A stretch of 21,874 bases of DNA from positions 1 through 21,874 of IMG/VR virus record IMGVR_UViG_3300021165_000541; one strand, 5' to 3'. Numbering within the stretch: the first letter of the stretch is position 1; every line of letters starts with the position of its first letter. The position numbers and the translations under genes were made by a program. The notes beneath the pieces are model-generated. The model was not told the origin of the DNA. It ran no database searches and saw nothing but the letters and a program-made list of their open reading frames with translations. Origin of the DNA: a virus. Positions 1 to 7,792 of this stretch are shown here, in pieces.

Positions 1-71
1 CAAAAGCATTAGCTCCAAGACCTACAGCACTATTAGCACCTGCTATTGTTGCAGAAGCAAAAGCATTAGCT
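1..71 (-). repeat. In-frame direct repeat in the left-edge structural gene
   Basis: The 14-base string caaaagcattagct occurs at 1-14 and again at 58-71, 57 bases (19 codons) apart. Both copies encode the residues ANAF on the minus strand. Because the first copy touches the window edge, a longer tandem array may continue outside. The pattern fits a fibrous structural protein but rests on only two copies. Confidence 0.45.
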
Positions 72-205
72 GTCACACCAATATTATTAGCATAGGCATA
101 AGTTGGCAAATTAGTTTCATAGTAATTACTTTGAACTACCAACTGATTCGTTCTAGTACGCCATTCATCAAATGTGTTTGTTAGTGCTACGTTTGCTAAT
201 GCCAT
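1..205 (-). CDS. Tail-fibre-like or virion structural protein, N-terminal 68 residues (cut by window edge)
   Basis: This reading frame starts with ATG at 203-205 and stays open to the left edge, so only the first 68 codons are present. The protein opens with MALANV and then TNTFDEWRTRTNQLV. From memory, that signature begins many fibre-like or structural proteins of marine T4-like phages. After about residue 45 it becomes rich in Ala, Asn and Gly, and the tetrapeptide ANAF appears twice, 19 residues apart, which suggests the start of a repetitive fibrous region. The start lies 4 bases after the stop of the 71-aa gene, so it is the next cistron of the leftward baseplate operon, where T4 carries its peripheral wedge and fibre genes. 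No clear Shine-Dalgarno sequence precedes it. Structural role is fairly likely; the exact identity is unknown. Confidence 0.7.
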   Translation of the reverse strand, partial: MALANVALTNTFDEWRTRTNQLVVQSNYYETNLPTYAYANNIGVTANAFASATIAGANSAVGLGANAF

Positions 206-209
206 TTGT

Positions 210-425
210 CTATTCTACCAACTTTTTTAATAGTGATTTGATTTCTTCCAGATCGTTTTCCAGCTTATCAATCTTAGATACTTTTTCTTCTAAAGTATTT
301 ATCTGCTGCTCAGTTCTTCTCTTAGCTGCGCGTCTCTTTTTATACTTATCAAGAGCTTCGGTATCCCTGTTTACAAGGATACCTTCTGCTACTTTATATA
401 CACCTGGAATCTCAGTTTTTTTCAT
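210..425 (-). CDS. Small charged coiled-coil protein (71 aa), function unknown
   Basis: The protein has 71 residues. The N-terminal third (KKTEIPGVYKV...GILVNRDTEALDKYKKRR) contains a predicted short beta-type segment followed by a very basic KYKKRRAAKRR patch. The rest is heptad-patterned and charged (Leu, Ile and Val alternating with Lys and Glu), consistent with a coiled coil. It sits between the DUF4815 gene (4-base gap) and the left-edge structural gene (4-base gap), so it is co-transcribed with baseplate genes. Small proteins with this layout are, from memory, common beside structural genes in marine T4-like phages, but no function is established that I can name. A role as a virion linker or assembly factor is only an inference from position. 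The real-gene call rests on tight packing on both sides and a clean frame. Confidence 0.65.
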   Translation of the reverse strand: MKKTEIPGVYKVAEGILVNRDTEALDKYKKRRAAKRRTEQQINTLEEKVSKIDKLENDLEEIKSLLKKLVE

Positions 426-429
426 GGTT

Positions 430-3400
430 TTAAATCTGCAACGCTACTGTTCTTAGATCAGCAACTCTTGGAACAACTGCACTGTTATTACCAAGAAGAC
501 CGACTTTGATCTGGAATGACTTGAAGGTGCTGAATGTCACATCTGCACTGTTTTTATATGTAAATATACCATTGGTAGCATTAAGTCCACCAGTGTTTAC
601 AGTTTGTGCTGGTAAGAGGTACTTATATTCTTTAAAATCGTTCTTGTTAGCAATTGAAGCATACGTACTATCACCACCATAACTCTTTTCCATTTCAATC
701 CAAACTTTCTGAGACATAGGATCAGAATCTTCACCATTCAATAACTTGATCCAAACCTTTACATCTGTTTCAGGAGGACGATAAGCTGTCAAGAACACAT
801 TCATATCTTCTGCATCTTGATAGTCGGCCAATGTCACAATCTTCGAAATGTACTTATTAAATAGTTGCCCACCCTGTGTAGCAGCTTCATCAACAGTATT
901 TGCATTTATAAGATTATCAACGACGATTGAATGTGTTCTTCCAATATCAAATACCGGAGATAGATAATCTGTAGATGTTGATATTGTGGATTTAATTTTA
1001 TTTGAATAGTTTGAAGACAACGTTGCAATTTCGTTAGAACGAGAGAACACAGCTTTTTCTTCATTAAATAAATAATTTTCACCAGCATCAAAAGTAAAGT
1101 ATGCGTCTGCTGTTCCAGTATTTGAATATGTTGCCATTTCATACGAAACGCCAGTTCGAACAAAGTTAATAACTGCCGGTTCAAAATCTATAACAGAATA
1201 TCTTAAGTTATTGATAGAAGCAATATTTGCTGAACCTTCATCTGAGATATCAAATATTGTTTCGCCTACAGAGAACTTGCCATTTGAACTTGATAGGATC
1301 ATTTGGGTTGATGTTGGAGATTCCTTATAGTATTCAAGGAATCCAACACCTCTAGTGATACTTGAAACGGTACTTACATTTGAAGCTTCCGAATCTGCCT
1401 TGACTACACCATTTGCACCATACTTAATCGTTACACCTTCACTAGATGTAAATCTAATATTTGATGTTTTATAAGTTCCACTAGAAATACTAATAACTTT
1501 AGCATTGATTCCAGACGATTTGCCAATAATGAAGTCCCCAGTATTGGCCTGAATTCCAGATAGAGTGATTCTATCACCTGTGACGAATGGTTCACCGAAT
1601 CCTTCAAGACTACCTACAATGCTATTCAAATACAACTTTTCTTTTGGTTGATTTCCAATTTCAAAATATCCTGATCCTACATTGAATGATGCACGATACC
1701 ACTTGCATGTTAGATCGGTCTTTTCTTCTAATACCCAAATTGTATCATTGTTTGTTGTGAATGTTGCACCATTATAAGCACGACCTGTTACTTGCAAATT
1801 TGTATTTCTATCTGTCTGACCAATTCTTGAGATCCAAAAATAATAGTTTGGATTTGTCGCTTCTGGATGGATAATGAAAGCATAAGACTTATTAGCATAC
1901 AAGAAGATTGGAGCTTCAAATGCAACATTTAATGGGTTATCTCTACCATTAGTAGAAATAGGAACTTCAGCATTTGTAAACCATACAGCAGAGAATGGAA
2001 CAGCATTACCTGTAATTCCACCGCCACTGTCAAGTTCTCTTACTTCACACCACATACCAAGAGTAGGATGTTTTTCAGCACAGAATATATCAACGGAAGT
2101 TAAGAAAATACCTTCTTCACCGTTAGGAACTTTAATTGGCAATACATATGCAAGACACGATCTGTTGTTTCTTGGCACAATATTGTCAGGTAAATCACGA
2201 TTAAAATTTCTTTTTTTCTTAGGTGGAGTTAAAGGAGGTAAAGTTTGGAATGTTGCACTATTGTTTGTTTCGAATAGCGGAACATTTCTTATATCAACCT
2301 GTCTCGTCGAAAGAATAGTATCTTGCTTTGTTTGAATAGTGCCTTGTGCAAAGAAAGCTTTTTCAGCAAAAGATGTTTCTTCTCCAGAGTTTGTCAAACT
2401 GTCTGTAATTCTTACAAGTTTTGAACCTACAGTAAATCTTAAATTATCTGTATTTGGTAAACTCAATCTAAACCACAACTCACCATTAGCATCAGCTAAA
2501 ATATCACTGCCCACATTATATGTCCAACTTGTGATATTTCCAGCATTTAGATATTCAGCATATGTAACCGGTCTTACATAAGAGGTCATATCAATATTAT
2601 CAAAGAATAACTTATATTTTGCGTAAGGTTTAATACCAGTAACAGATCCGACAATAACTTGTGGTCTAATATATGGCACAATATCGGTATTTACAACTTT
2701 ACTACCTGTTGAAACGCTGTCAGCATCAGAAAAAGTGTATGCTTCCGAACCTGTTCTTTCATTTATAGATGTTGTTTCAATAGTAGCTCCAAAGCTTGTC
2801 GTTCTAATATTTTCAGCGGCTGCCTGAGCGGCAGTAAGATTTGTATATGTTCCAACTAAAGTCTTTGTGGCACCTTCTCCTTTGTAAACTGTATATCCAC
2901 TAACATAAGTTTTCCAAGCATTCCATGTGGTTGTTACGCCACCTACTTGTTGAGCATCACCTAGGCCATCCAAACTAGCATCTTGTATGTCAATAACATT
3001 TGGTGGTAGAGTGATAGTGTCGATCCAAATATCACTTTCTGGAACAAGTGTCATATTACCAACAAAGCTATATGTTGATCTTTCAGTGTTCAATGTTGCG
3101 GTAACAGAAGATATGTTTGCATACTCGACTTCACTATAGTCAAGAGTGATCAGATCACCGGTCTTTCTTACGTTCGAACCAGAAAGATAATCATAGTTGA
3201 TAGATTGCATAGAATATAGAGGACGGATGCTATTTTCAACAGGATCAACAACAATACGATAATCTGGATTTGATGAGTCTCCTAATGAGTGATTACGGAA
3301 AGTATCAACGAAGATACCATTTTTAAACCTATCAAGACCGGCTTCATCTTGAATTAACATATCAGCAGCACTCTTTTCTAACAAGCTGAGTGACGCATAA

Positions 3401-6400
3401 TATTCAAGATTTGCAATTCTACTCTTCATAACACCAAGATCACGCATTGTTTGGCGGACAGAAGCAAGTCTTCTGCTTGAAGATGCGATATCTTGTCTAC
3501 CAATAATCTTACCATAATAAGATGAGATAGATGGATATGGAGCAATGGTCAATTCAGCTATGGCCAATTCATCTTCTGGTATTTGAGGAGTAATAGGAAG
3601 AGCGGCCGGTTGTCCCTGTGTGATAGAGAATAGTTTATTCTTGCTCACATGAACAATATCTTTTCTCGCAACATAATATGAGTAATCGAAATTAATTTCG
3701 GAAGATGGTGAAGCCAGAGCAAGTGTGCTAGATGTAAAATTAAACGAATTTGATTTTCCTGGATCTTCTGTAGCACTGCCTGGAGATGTTGCGTCTGTTG
3801 CTGTAATTGTCTTTACAGGTCTAAAGTCAATATGATTTCTCAAGTCATATTTTTTACCTGATGATGGTGATGTGTAGATAGGAATTTCGGCTGTGCCTAT
3901 TGTTGTGCTTGAAGATGCGATATCGTTAACTGGATAAGAATCGACAGTAAAGAATCCTTTACCTTGTGAGAAATCTGGTATAAAATAATCCAATTCAACA
4001 AGAAGTCTGTCTGTTGTAGCAAGACTTGTTGTTGGTTTAATAGTAGCTATATCGTATAGAGTATCTTTTTGTCCATTATTGAAAATGAACTGGGATGTAA
4101 CTACTGTTCCATCAGTATTTGATGTTGGGAAACTTGAAGATTTCTTTACAATGCTCTTTATTCTATAAACATCAGAGAATCCAAGATTAAATGGTCCAGC
4201 AGTAGTGACAGCATTTGCACAATTAATTTTAACATATCTGCTTGGTCTTAATGTTTTACCTGTTTGTATAGCAGATGTTCTGGCTGATCTAAATGATAAT
4301 GCTGCTGTTGTGCCTCCCGCAGGGAAAGTTTCATTTAGATTCAATGTTAATGTTGGAGTAGCAGCGGTTACAGAACGTACTGTGCCACTTGTTACACCTT
4401 TCGTTGTTAAGTCAATAAAGCTACCTGCACCGTAGTGTCTGAAAAGTGTATTGCCGTTAAGCGATGGTACATTAAGTTCTGCTAATTGTAATATACCAGT
4501 GCCAGAGTCACTTGTAGGTGTACTCAAAACTGTAAATGTGAGAGAATTTCCTGAGAACTGAACTTTTTCTCCGGCATTTAAACGAGTGCAAGTGGTTGAA
4601 AAACCATTAACAAGGTTACTACCAATAGTAGCATCAACAGTTCCTGACATAGCAACGTTTACGGATGTTTCAAGATTTAAGAAAAGTTCTCTCTTGTCTG
4701 TTGTAGAAAGTGTTCCTGTATAAGGAAGAGAGTCCGAACCTGGCGCAGACGCAGTGAATGAACCATCCGATGCAATTGTTACGGGTATTGTCGTAGTATA
4801 GTAATATGTTGTGTCTGGTAGATCACTATAATCTTTTACTTTTCTGGTAAAATTAGAACCAGTGTAATACAATAGAGGCGCGTTAAACGGTTCTCTTAGA
4901 ACTGTAGTATTTGTTGTGCTATCTGGAACAATATCGGCGCCAAAATCAGCAGTTGTTGCATTGTTACTATACAAGCTCTTCACAGATGAGAAGCTGTTGC
5001 TTCCTAGCATACGGATATCAGTGATATAGATATCTACTCTACCATCAGATGTTCCTAATACACCGCTGTTATATTCAACGCTCATAACGGTAGCTGTACC
5101 GATAGTATTACCTACAGCCGCTGCTGTAAATATGCCATTTGAAACTCTTCTATTATATCTGTCAAGAAGATCGATAGTAATACCTTCATCAAGTTCAAGA
5201 TGACCCGACATGTTATTGGCAGTAACATAAGATCCCATGAAAGCAGATACAATTTGAGAATTTACATTAATATATTGTGTAGATTTAGGAGTAATCAAAT
5301 ATTCTGGACGAATTATTTCAACTTCGTATCCCTTAACATAAGCTGTACCAGGATTAACGCGAACGGAAATTAAGTTTGCATCTGGATTAAGTGCTGCTAA
5401 AATTAAACCTCCATTTGTGCCTGAATCTGCGTTTTCTCTTAATTCAACATCGAGACCAGAAACATAGTAATCTCCGGACTCATCAAATGTTCTCTTTGCC
5501 AATTCATCCTTAAGAATACTGTATTGAGTTCTTTGATTGTATGTTTGAATAACACCATCTTTGATAGTGAAAAGAGTGGTAAAGTTTGGAACACCTTCAG
5601 TGTCATCAAATGCGCGAGATTCCAAAACTGCTGTTAGTTTTAAACGATCAGCACCTGGTGCAGAATAGTTTGAAGATTCAAGAGCTGGATCAAGTAGAGT
5701 GCTATCAACAGTATAATCAACAATATTTTCAATAATATTAAATCCAACTTTAGCTGTTGGATTATCATTATATCGATCTAAAATAACTTCCTGTTCTGGG
5801 AAGTATACAAAATGTTCTTTTGAGAATATAACACCTTCTGTAATACGAAAAACTGATCCTTTTCCTGTAGCATTTGATGATACAGTAACAACATTACCTA
5901 CATTTGATACGAGAGTTTCATTGTTAAGAAATGTTTTTTGTGCTGTATTTGAAGAACTGACTGAAAGATAATCAACATAAAGTGTTTTGGTATTAGAGCT
6001 AATTTCAGAACCATCAGCAATAATATTAACATATGCGGTAATATTAGATGTTGCGCCACGAAGTACAACACCATCAAAGTTTGATAGTGTTATGTTATTA
6101 TTTGAGTTATCAACATCTCTAATCTTTACATAATTTAAACCTTTAGAAACCGAAGAATCGTTATTTGCAAATAATTGGAAGTTACCGGGAAGAACAATGG
6201 TACCCTCGTCAAAAATATGTCTACCAAATCGTGTGATCTGCTTTTGCAGAATTGTCTGCATTTGAGTAAGTTCACGCCCCTGAACGGCAAATCCAGGCTT
6301 ATAGAGGATTCTGTAATACTCTTTATTATCTTCATAATCATCATAATATGGAGTTACATTCAAATCTGTCGATAAGTTGTAAGCCTCTGTATTTGCGTAA

Positions 6401-6417
6401 TCTGAACCTACAGTCAT
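430..6417 (-). CDS. Giant DUF4815-type virion structural protein (1995 aa), probable peripheral baseplate component
   Basis: At 1995 residues this is by far the largest protein here. Residues about 1-100 carry the hallmark opening of phage DUF4815 proteins, with GRELTQMQTILQKQ at 47-60 and RFGRHIFDEGT at 63-73. The middle is Ser/Thr/Asn-rich and beta-like. A conserved-looking segment around 1256-1282 (GIKPYAKYKLFFDNIDMT) resembles a motif I associate with large phage tail proteins. A beta-rich C-terminal part follows. The ATG at 6415-6417 has AGAGGA about 10 bases upstream. The gene follows gp8 after 25 bases, where T4 has genes 9, 10 and 11, none of which I can recognise in the window. Structural status is well supported. 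Replacement of gp10-type wedge pins or fibre attachment is an inference from position and size. The frame is intact, with no stop or frameshift. Confidence 0.8.
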   Translation of the reverse strand: MTVGSDYANTEAYNLSTDLNVTPYYDDYEDNKEYYRILYKPGFAVQGRELTQMQTILQKQITRFGRHIFDEGTIVLPGNFQLFANNDSSVSKGLNYVKIRDVDNSNNNITLSNFDGVVLRGATSNITAYVNIIADGSEISSNTKTLYVDYLSVSSSNTAQKTFLNNETLVSNVGNVVTVSSNATGKGSVFRITEGVIFSKEHFVYFPEQEVILDRYNDNPTAKVGFNIIENIVDYTVDSTLLDPALESSNYSAPGADRLKLTAVLESRAFDDTEGVPNFTTLFTIKDGVIQTYNQRTQYSILKDELAKRTFDESGDYYVSGLDVELRENADSGTNGGLILAALNPDANLISVRVNPGTAYVKGYEVEIIRPEYLITPKSTQYINVNSQIVSAFMGSYVTANNMSGHLELDEGITIDLLDRYNRRVSNGIFTAAAVGNTIGTATVMSVEYNSGVLGTSDGRVDIYITDIRMLGSNSFSSVKSLYSNNATTADFGADIVPDSTTNTTVLREPFNAPLLYYTGSNFTRKVKDYSDLPDTTYYYTTTIPVTIASDGSFTASAPGSDSLPYTGTLSTTDKRELFLNLETSVNVAMSGTVDATIGSNLVNGFSTTCTRLNAGEKVQFSGNSLTFTVLSTPTSDSGTGILQLAELNVPSLNGNTLFRHYGAGSFIDLTTKGVTSGTVRSVTAATPTLTLNLNETFPAGGTTAALSFRSARTSAIQTGKTLRPSRYVKINCANAVTTAGPFNLGFSDVYRIKSIVKKSSSFPTSNTDGTVVTSQFIFNNGQKDTLYDIATIKPTTSLATTDRLLVELDYFIPDFSQGKGFFTVDSYPVNDIASSSTTIGTAEIPIYTSPSSGKKYDLRNHIDFRPVKTITATDATSPGSATEDPGKSNSFNFTSSTLALASPSSEINFDYSYYVARKDIVHVSKNKLFSITQGQPAALPITPQIPEDELAIAELTIAPYPSISSYYGKIIGRQDIASSSRRLASVRQTMRDLGVMKSRIANLEYYASLSLLEKSAADMLIQDEAGLDRFKNGIFVDTFRNHSLGDSSNPDYRIVVDPVENSIRPLYSMQSINYDYLSGSNVRKTGDLITLDYSEVEYANISSVTATLNTERSTYSFVGNMTLVPESDIWIDTITLPPNVIDIQDASLDGLGDAQQVGGVTTTWNAWKTYVSGYTVYKGEGATKTLVGTYTNLTAAQAAAENIRTTSFGATIETTSINERTGSEAYTFSDADSVSTGSKVVNTDIVPYIRPQVIVGSVTGIKPYAKYKLFFDNIDMTSYVRPVTYAEYLNAGNITSWTYNVGSDILADANGELWFRLSLPNTDNLRFTVGSKLVRITDSLTNSGEETSFAEKAFFAQGTIQTKQDTILSTRQVDIRNVPLFETNNSATFQTLPPLTPPKKKRNFNRDLPDNIVPRNNRSCLAYVLPIKVPNGEEGIFLTSVDIFCAEKHPTLGMWCEVRELDSGGGITGNAVPFSAVWFTNAEVPISTNGRDNPLNVAFEAPIFLYANKSYAFIIHPEATNPNYYFWISRIGQTDRNTNLQVTGRAYNGATFTTNNDTIWVLEEKTDLTCKWYRASFNVGSGYFEIGNQPKEKLYLNSIVGSLEGFGEPFVTGDRITLSGIQANTGDFIIGKSSGINAKVISISSGTYKTSNIRFTSSEGVTIKYGANGVVKADSEASNVSTVSSITRGVGFLEYYKESPTSTQMILSSSNGKFSVGETIFDISDEGSANIASINNLRYSVIDFEPAVINFVRTGVSYEMATYSNTGTADAYFTFDAGENYLFNEEKAVFSRSNEIATLSSNYSNKIKSTISTSTDYLSPVFDIGRTHSIVVDNLINANTVDEAATQGGQLFNKYISKIVTLADYQDAEDMNVFLTAYRPPETDVKVWIKLLNGEDSDPMSQKVWIEMEKSYGGDSTYASIANKNDFKEYKYLLPAQTVNTGGLNATNGIFTYKNSADVTFSTFKSFQIKVGLLGNNSAVVPRVADLRTVALQI

Positions 6418-6442
6418 TTAGTCTTTTTCCTCTTCACTGGGA

Positions 6443-7771
6443 TTAAAATGAAACCACGATCTTAAAATCTTCTGTTTGATCTGTAGCTCTTTGAATTGGT
6501 GTAATATTATTTATGTACAATAAACTTCCTGTATATGGAGTAAAAGCTTTGTTAATGCTGCTTTGAACCTGACGAGAAGCTTTTGATGTGTCGCCTGTTA
6601 ATGGATCAGTTGTTAAAGTTCCAGACACATCTATCAAGTTTAAAAGATTCAATCCAGAATTCCAACTTACAACTCTACCTTTAAATGATGCAGACGCTAG
6701 ACTTATTCCTTGATAAACATATTCATCTTCTACATAGTTGTCGCCTACTGGATCTAACGTTACCGATGTTGTTTGTGAATATACTAGTCCAGAAGCTATT
6801 GTAGTACCATCTCTCAATACAGGATTTTTAATTAATGCTATCTGTCTAATTTCGTTTTGAGTGTCTATGATATCTGATTCCGAGCCTCTTAGTCTTGGAT
6901 TAAGTATAACAAAAGATCCTCCAAGTTCTTCTACAGGATTAGCACCATGACCACCTGTAGGACTCATAATAACTCTTGCATTTGCTCCACTGCCATTAGC
7001 AGAAGTAAAGGCTGCATTAGCGTATGTGTAATTTTGCCCTTTGTTTGTAATTAAAATGCTTTCTATGCCAAATGTTGTTGTATTGACAGTTGCGGCAGCT
7101 TCAGCACCTGTTCCATCGCCAGTAATAGTGATTGTAGGAGGAGTAGCTACAGAATAAGCAGATCCTGCATTTACAATCTTTATTGATCCAATCGAACCTT
7201 GTACAGCACTATTTTGAACATGCCATTGCAATGTTCCATTGTCTTCTGTTAATGTGCGAACTGGAATATAATTTACCGTTGTAAAACGAAGTTTTTCTTC
7301 ATCCGAAAGTGTATACATATATTTCCAGATGTACTTATCGGATAACTGTTCGGCCAAATATGTATTGATGCTTGTTGGTTTAACTGTCGATGCACCGCTA
7401 TTGTTATTGCCAAGGCATTTATATACATTCCATTCATCAGTAACAACATAAAACTTAACATCAGGATCATTCATATCTAAAGTTGCTTCGGAATCATCAT
7501 ATGCTGTATAAACTGTTCCTGATACCCAATCAAATCTGCGGATAGCAAGACGAATATCATTACCAACAATCTTCTTAGCACCAATCATATTTTTCCAAAC
7601 TTGATTGAATGTGTCGATAGAGCTATTAGCTTGAGGAGGAGCACCTTCACTTGCCCATTCATCTACCTTACCGAATGTAAAGTAAACGTATGGCAGACTT
7701 GTATCTCCAATTGATGCCTTAAAATTCTCGGCATTATAGATTTGCATACTTTTAGTGTAAATTGAAGACAT
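6443..7771 (-). CDS. gp8: Baseplate wedge protein gp8
   Basis: This matches T4 gp8, which dimerises in the baseplate wedge. The N-terminus (YVYFTFGKVDEWASEGAPP) corresponds to the FITFGRSEPWSS region of T4. The segment QVWKNMIGAKKIVGNDI fits T4's MWTHMMGTVKVLPSMLDAV. EIRQIALIKNPVL (307-319) fits FRQISIITNPLE, and the C-terminus RATDQTEDFKIVVSF matches MAMDQTEEINILFTF. The protein has 442 residues against about 334 in T4. Much of the excess is a Gly-rich repeat insert at about 193-273, with TGDGTGA and NKGQNYT signatures that also occur in the neighbouring gp6 and gp7-like proteins. The start has AGGA about 6 bases upstream and lies 21 bases after the previous stop. It follows the gp7-like gene, as in the T4 order 6-7-8. 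Confidence 0.92.
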   Translation of the reverse strand: MSSIYTKSMQIYNAENFKASIGDTSLPYVYFTFGKVDEWASEGAPPQANSSIDTFNQVWKNMIGAKKIVGNDIRLAIRRFDWVSGTVYTAYDDSEATLDMNDPDVKFYVVTDEWNVYKCLGNNNSGASTVKPTSINTYLAEQLSDKYIWKYMYTLSDEEKLRFTTVNYIPVRTLTEDNGTLQWHVQNSAVQGSIGSIKIVNAGSAYSVATPPTITITGDGTGAEAAATVNTTTFGIESILITNKGQNYTYANAAFTSANGSGANARVIMSPTGGHGANPVEELGGSFVILNPRLRGSESDIIDTQNEIRQIALIKNPVLRDGTTIASGLVYSQTTSVTLDPVGDNYVEDEYVYQGISLASASFKGRVVSWNSGLNLLNLIDVSGTLTTDPLTGDTSKASRQVQSSINKAFTPYTGSLLYINNITPIQRATDQTEDFKIVVSF

Positions 7772-7792
7772 TTCTTTTCCTATTTTTACTAT

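Noticed and set aside
172-456. 94-codon plus-strand frame across the 71-aa gene
   Set aside because: It is hydrophobic only because it is antisense to Lys/Glu codons. It overlaps three minus-strand genes packed end to end.
3474-3924. 19-base direct repeat (tgcttgaagatgcgatatc) at 3474-3492 and 3906-3924 in the DUF4815 gene
   Set aside because: Both copies encode DIASSS on the minus strand. The flanks differ completely, so chance plus shared codon choice in a Ser-rich protein is enough.
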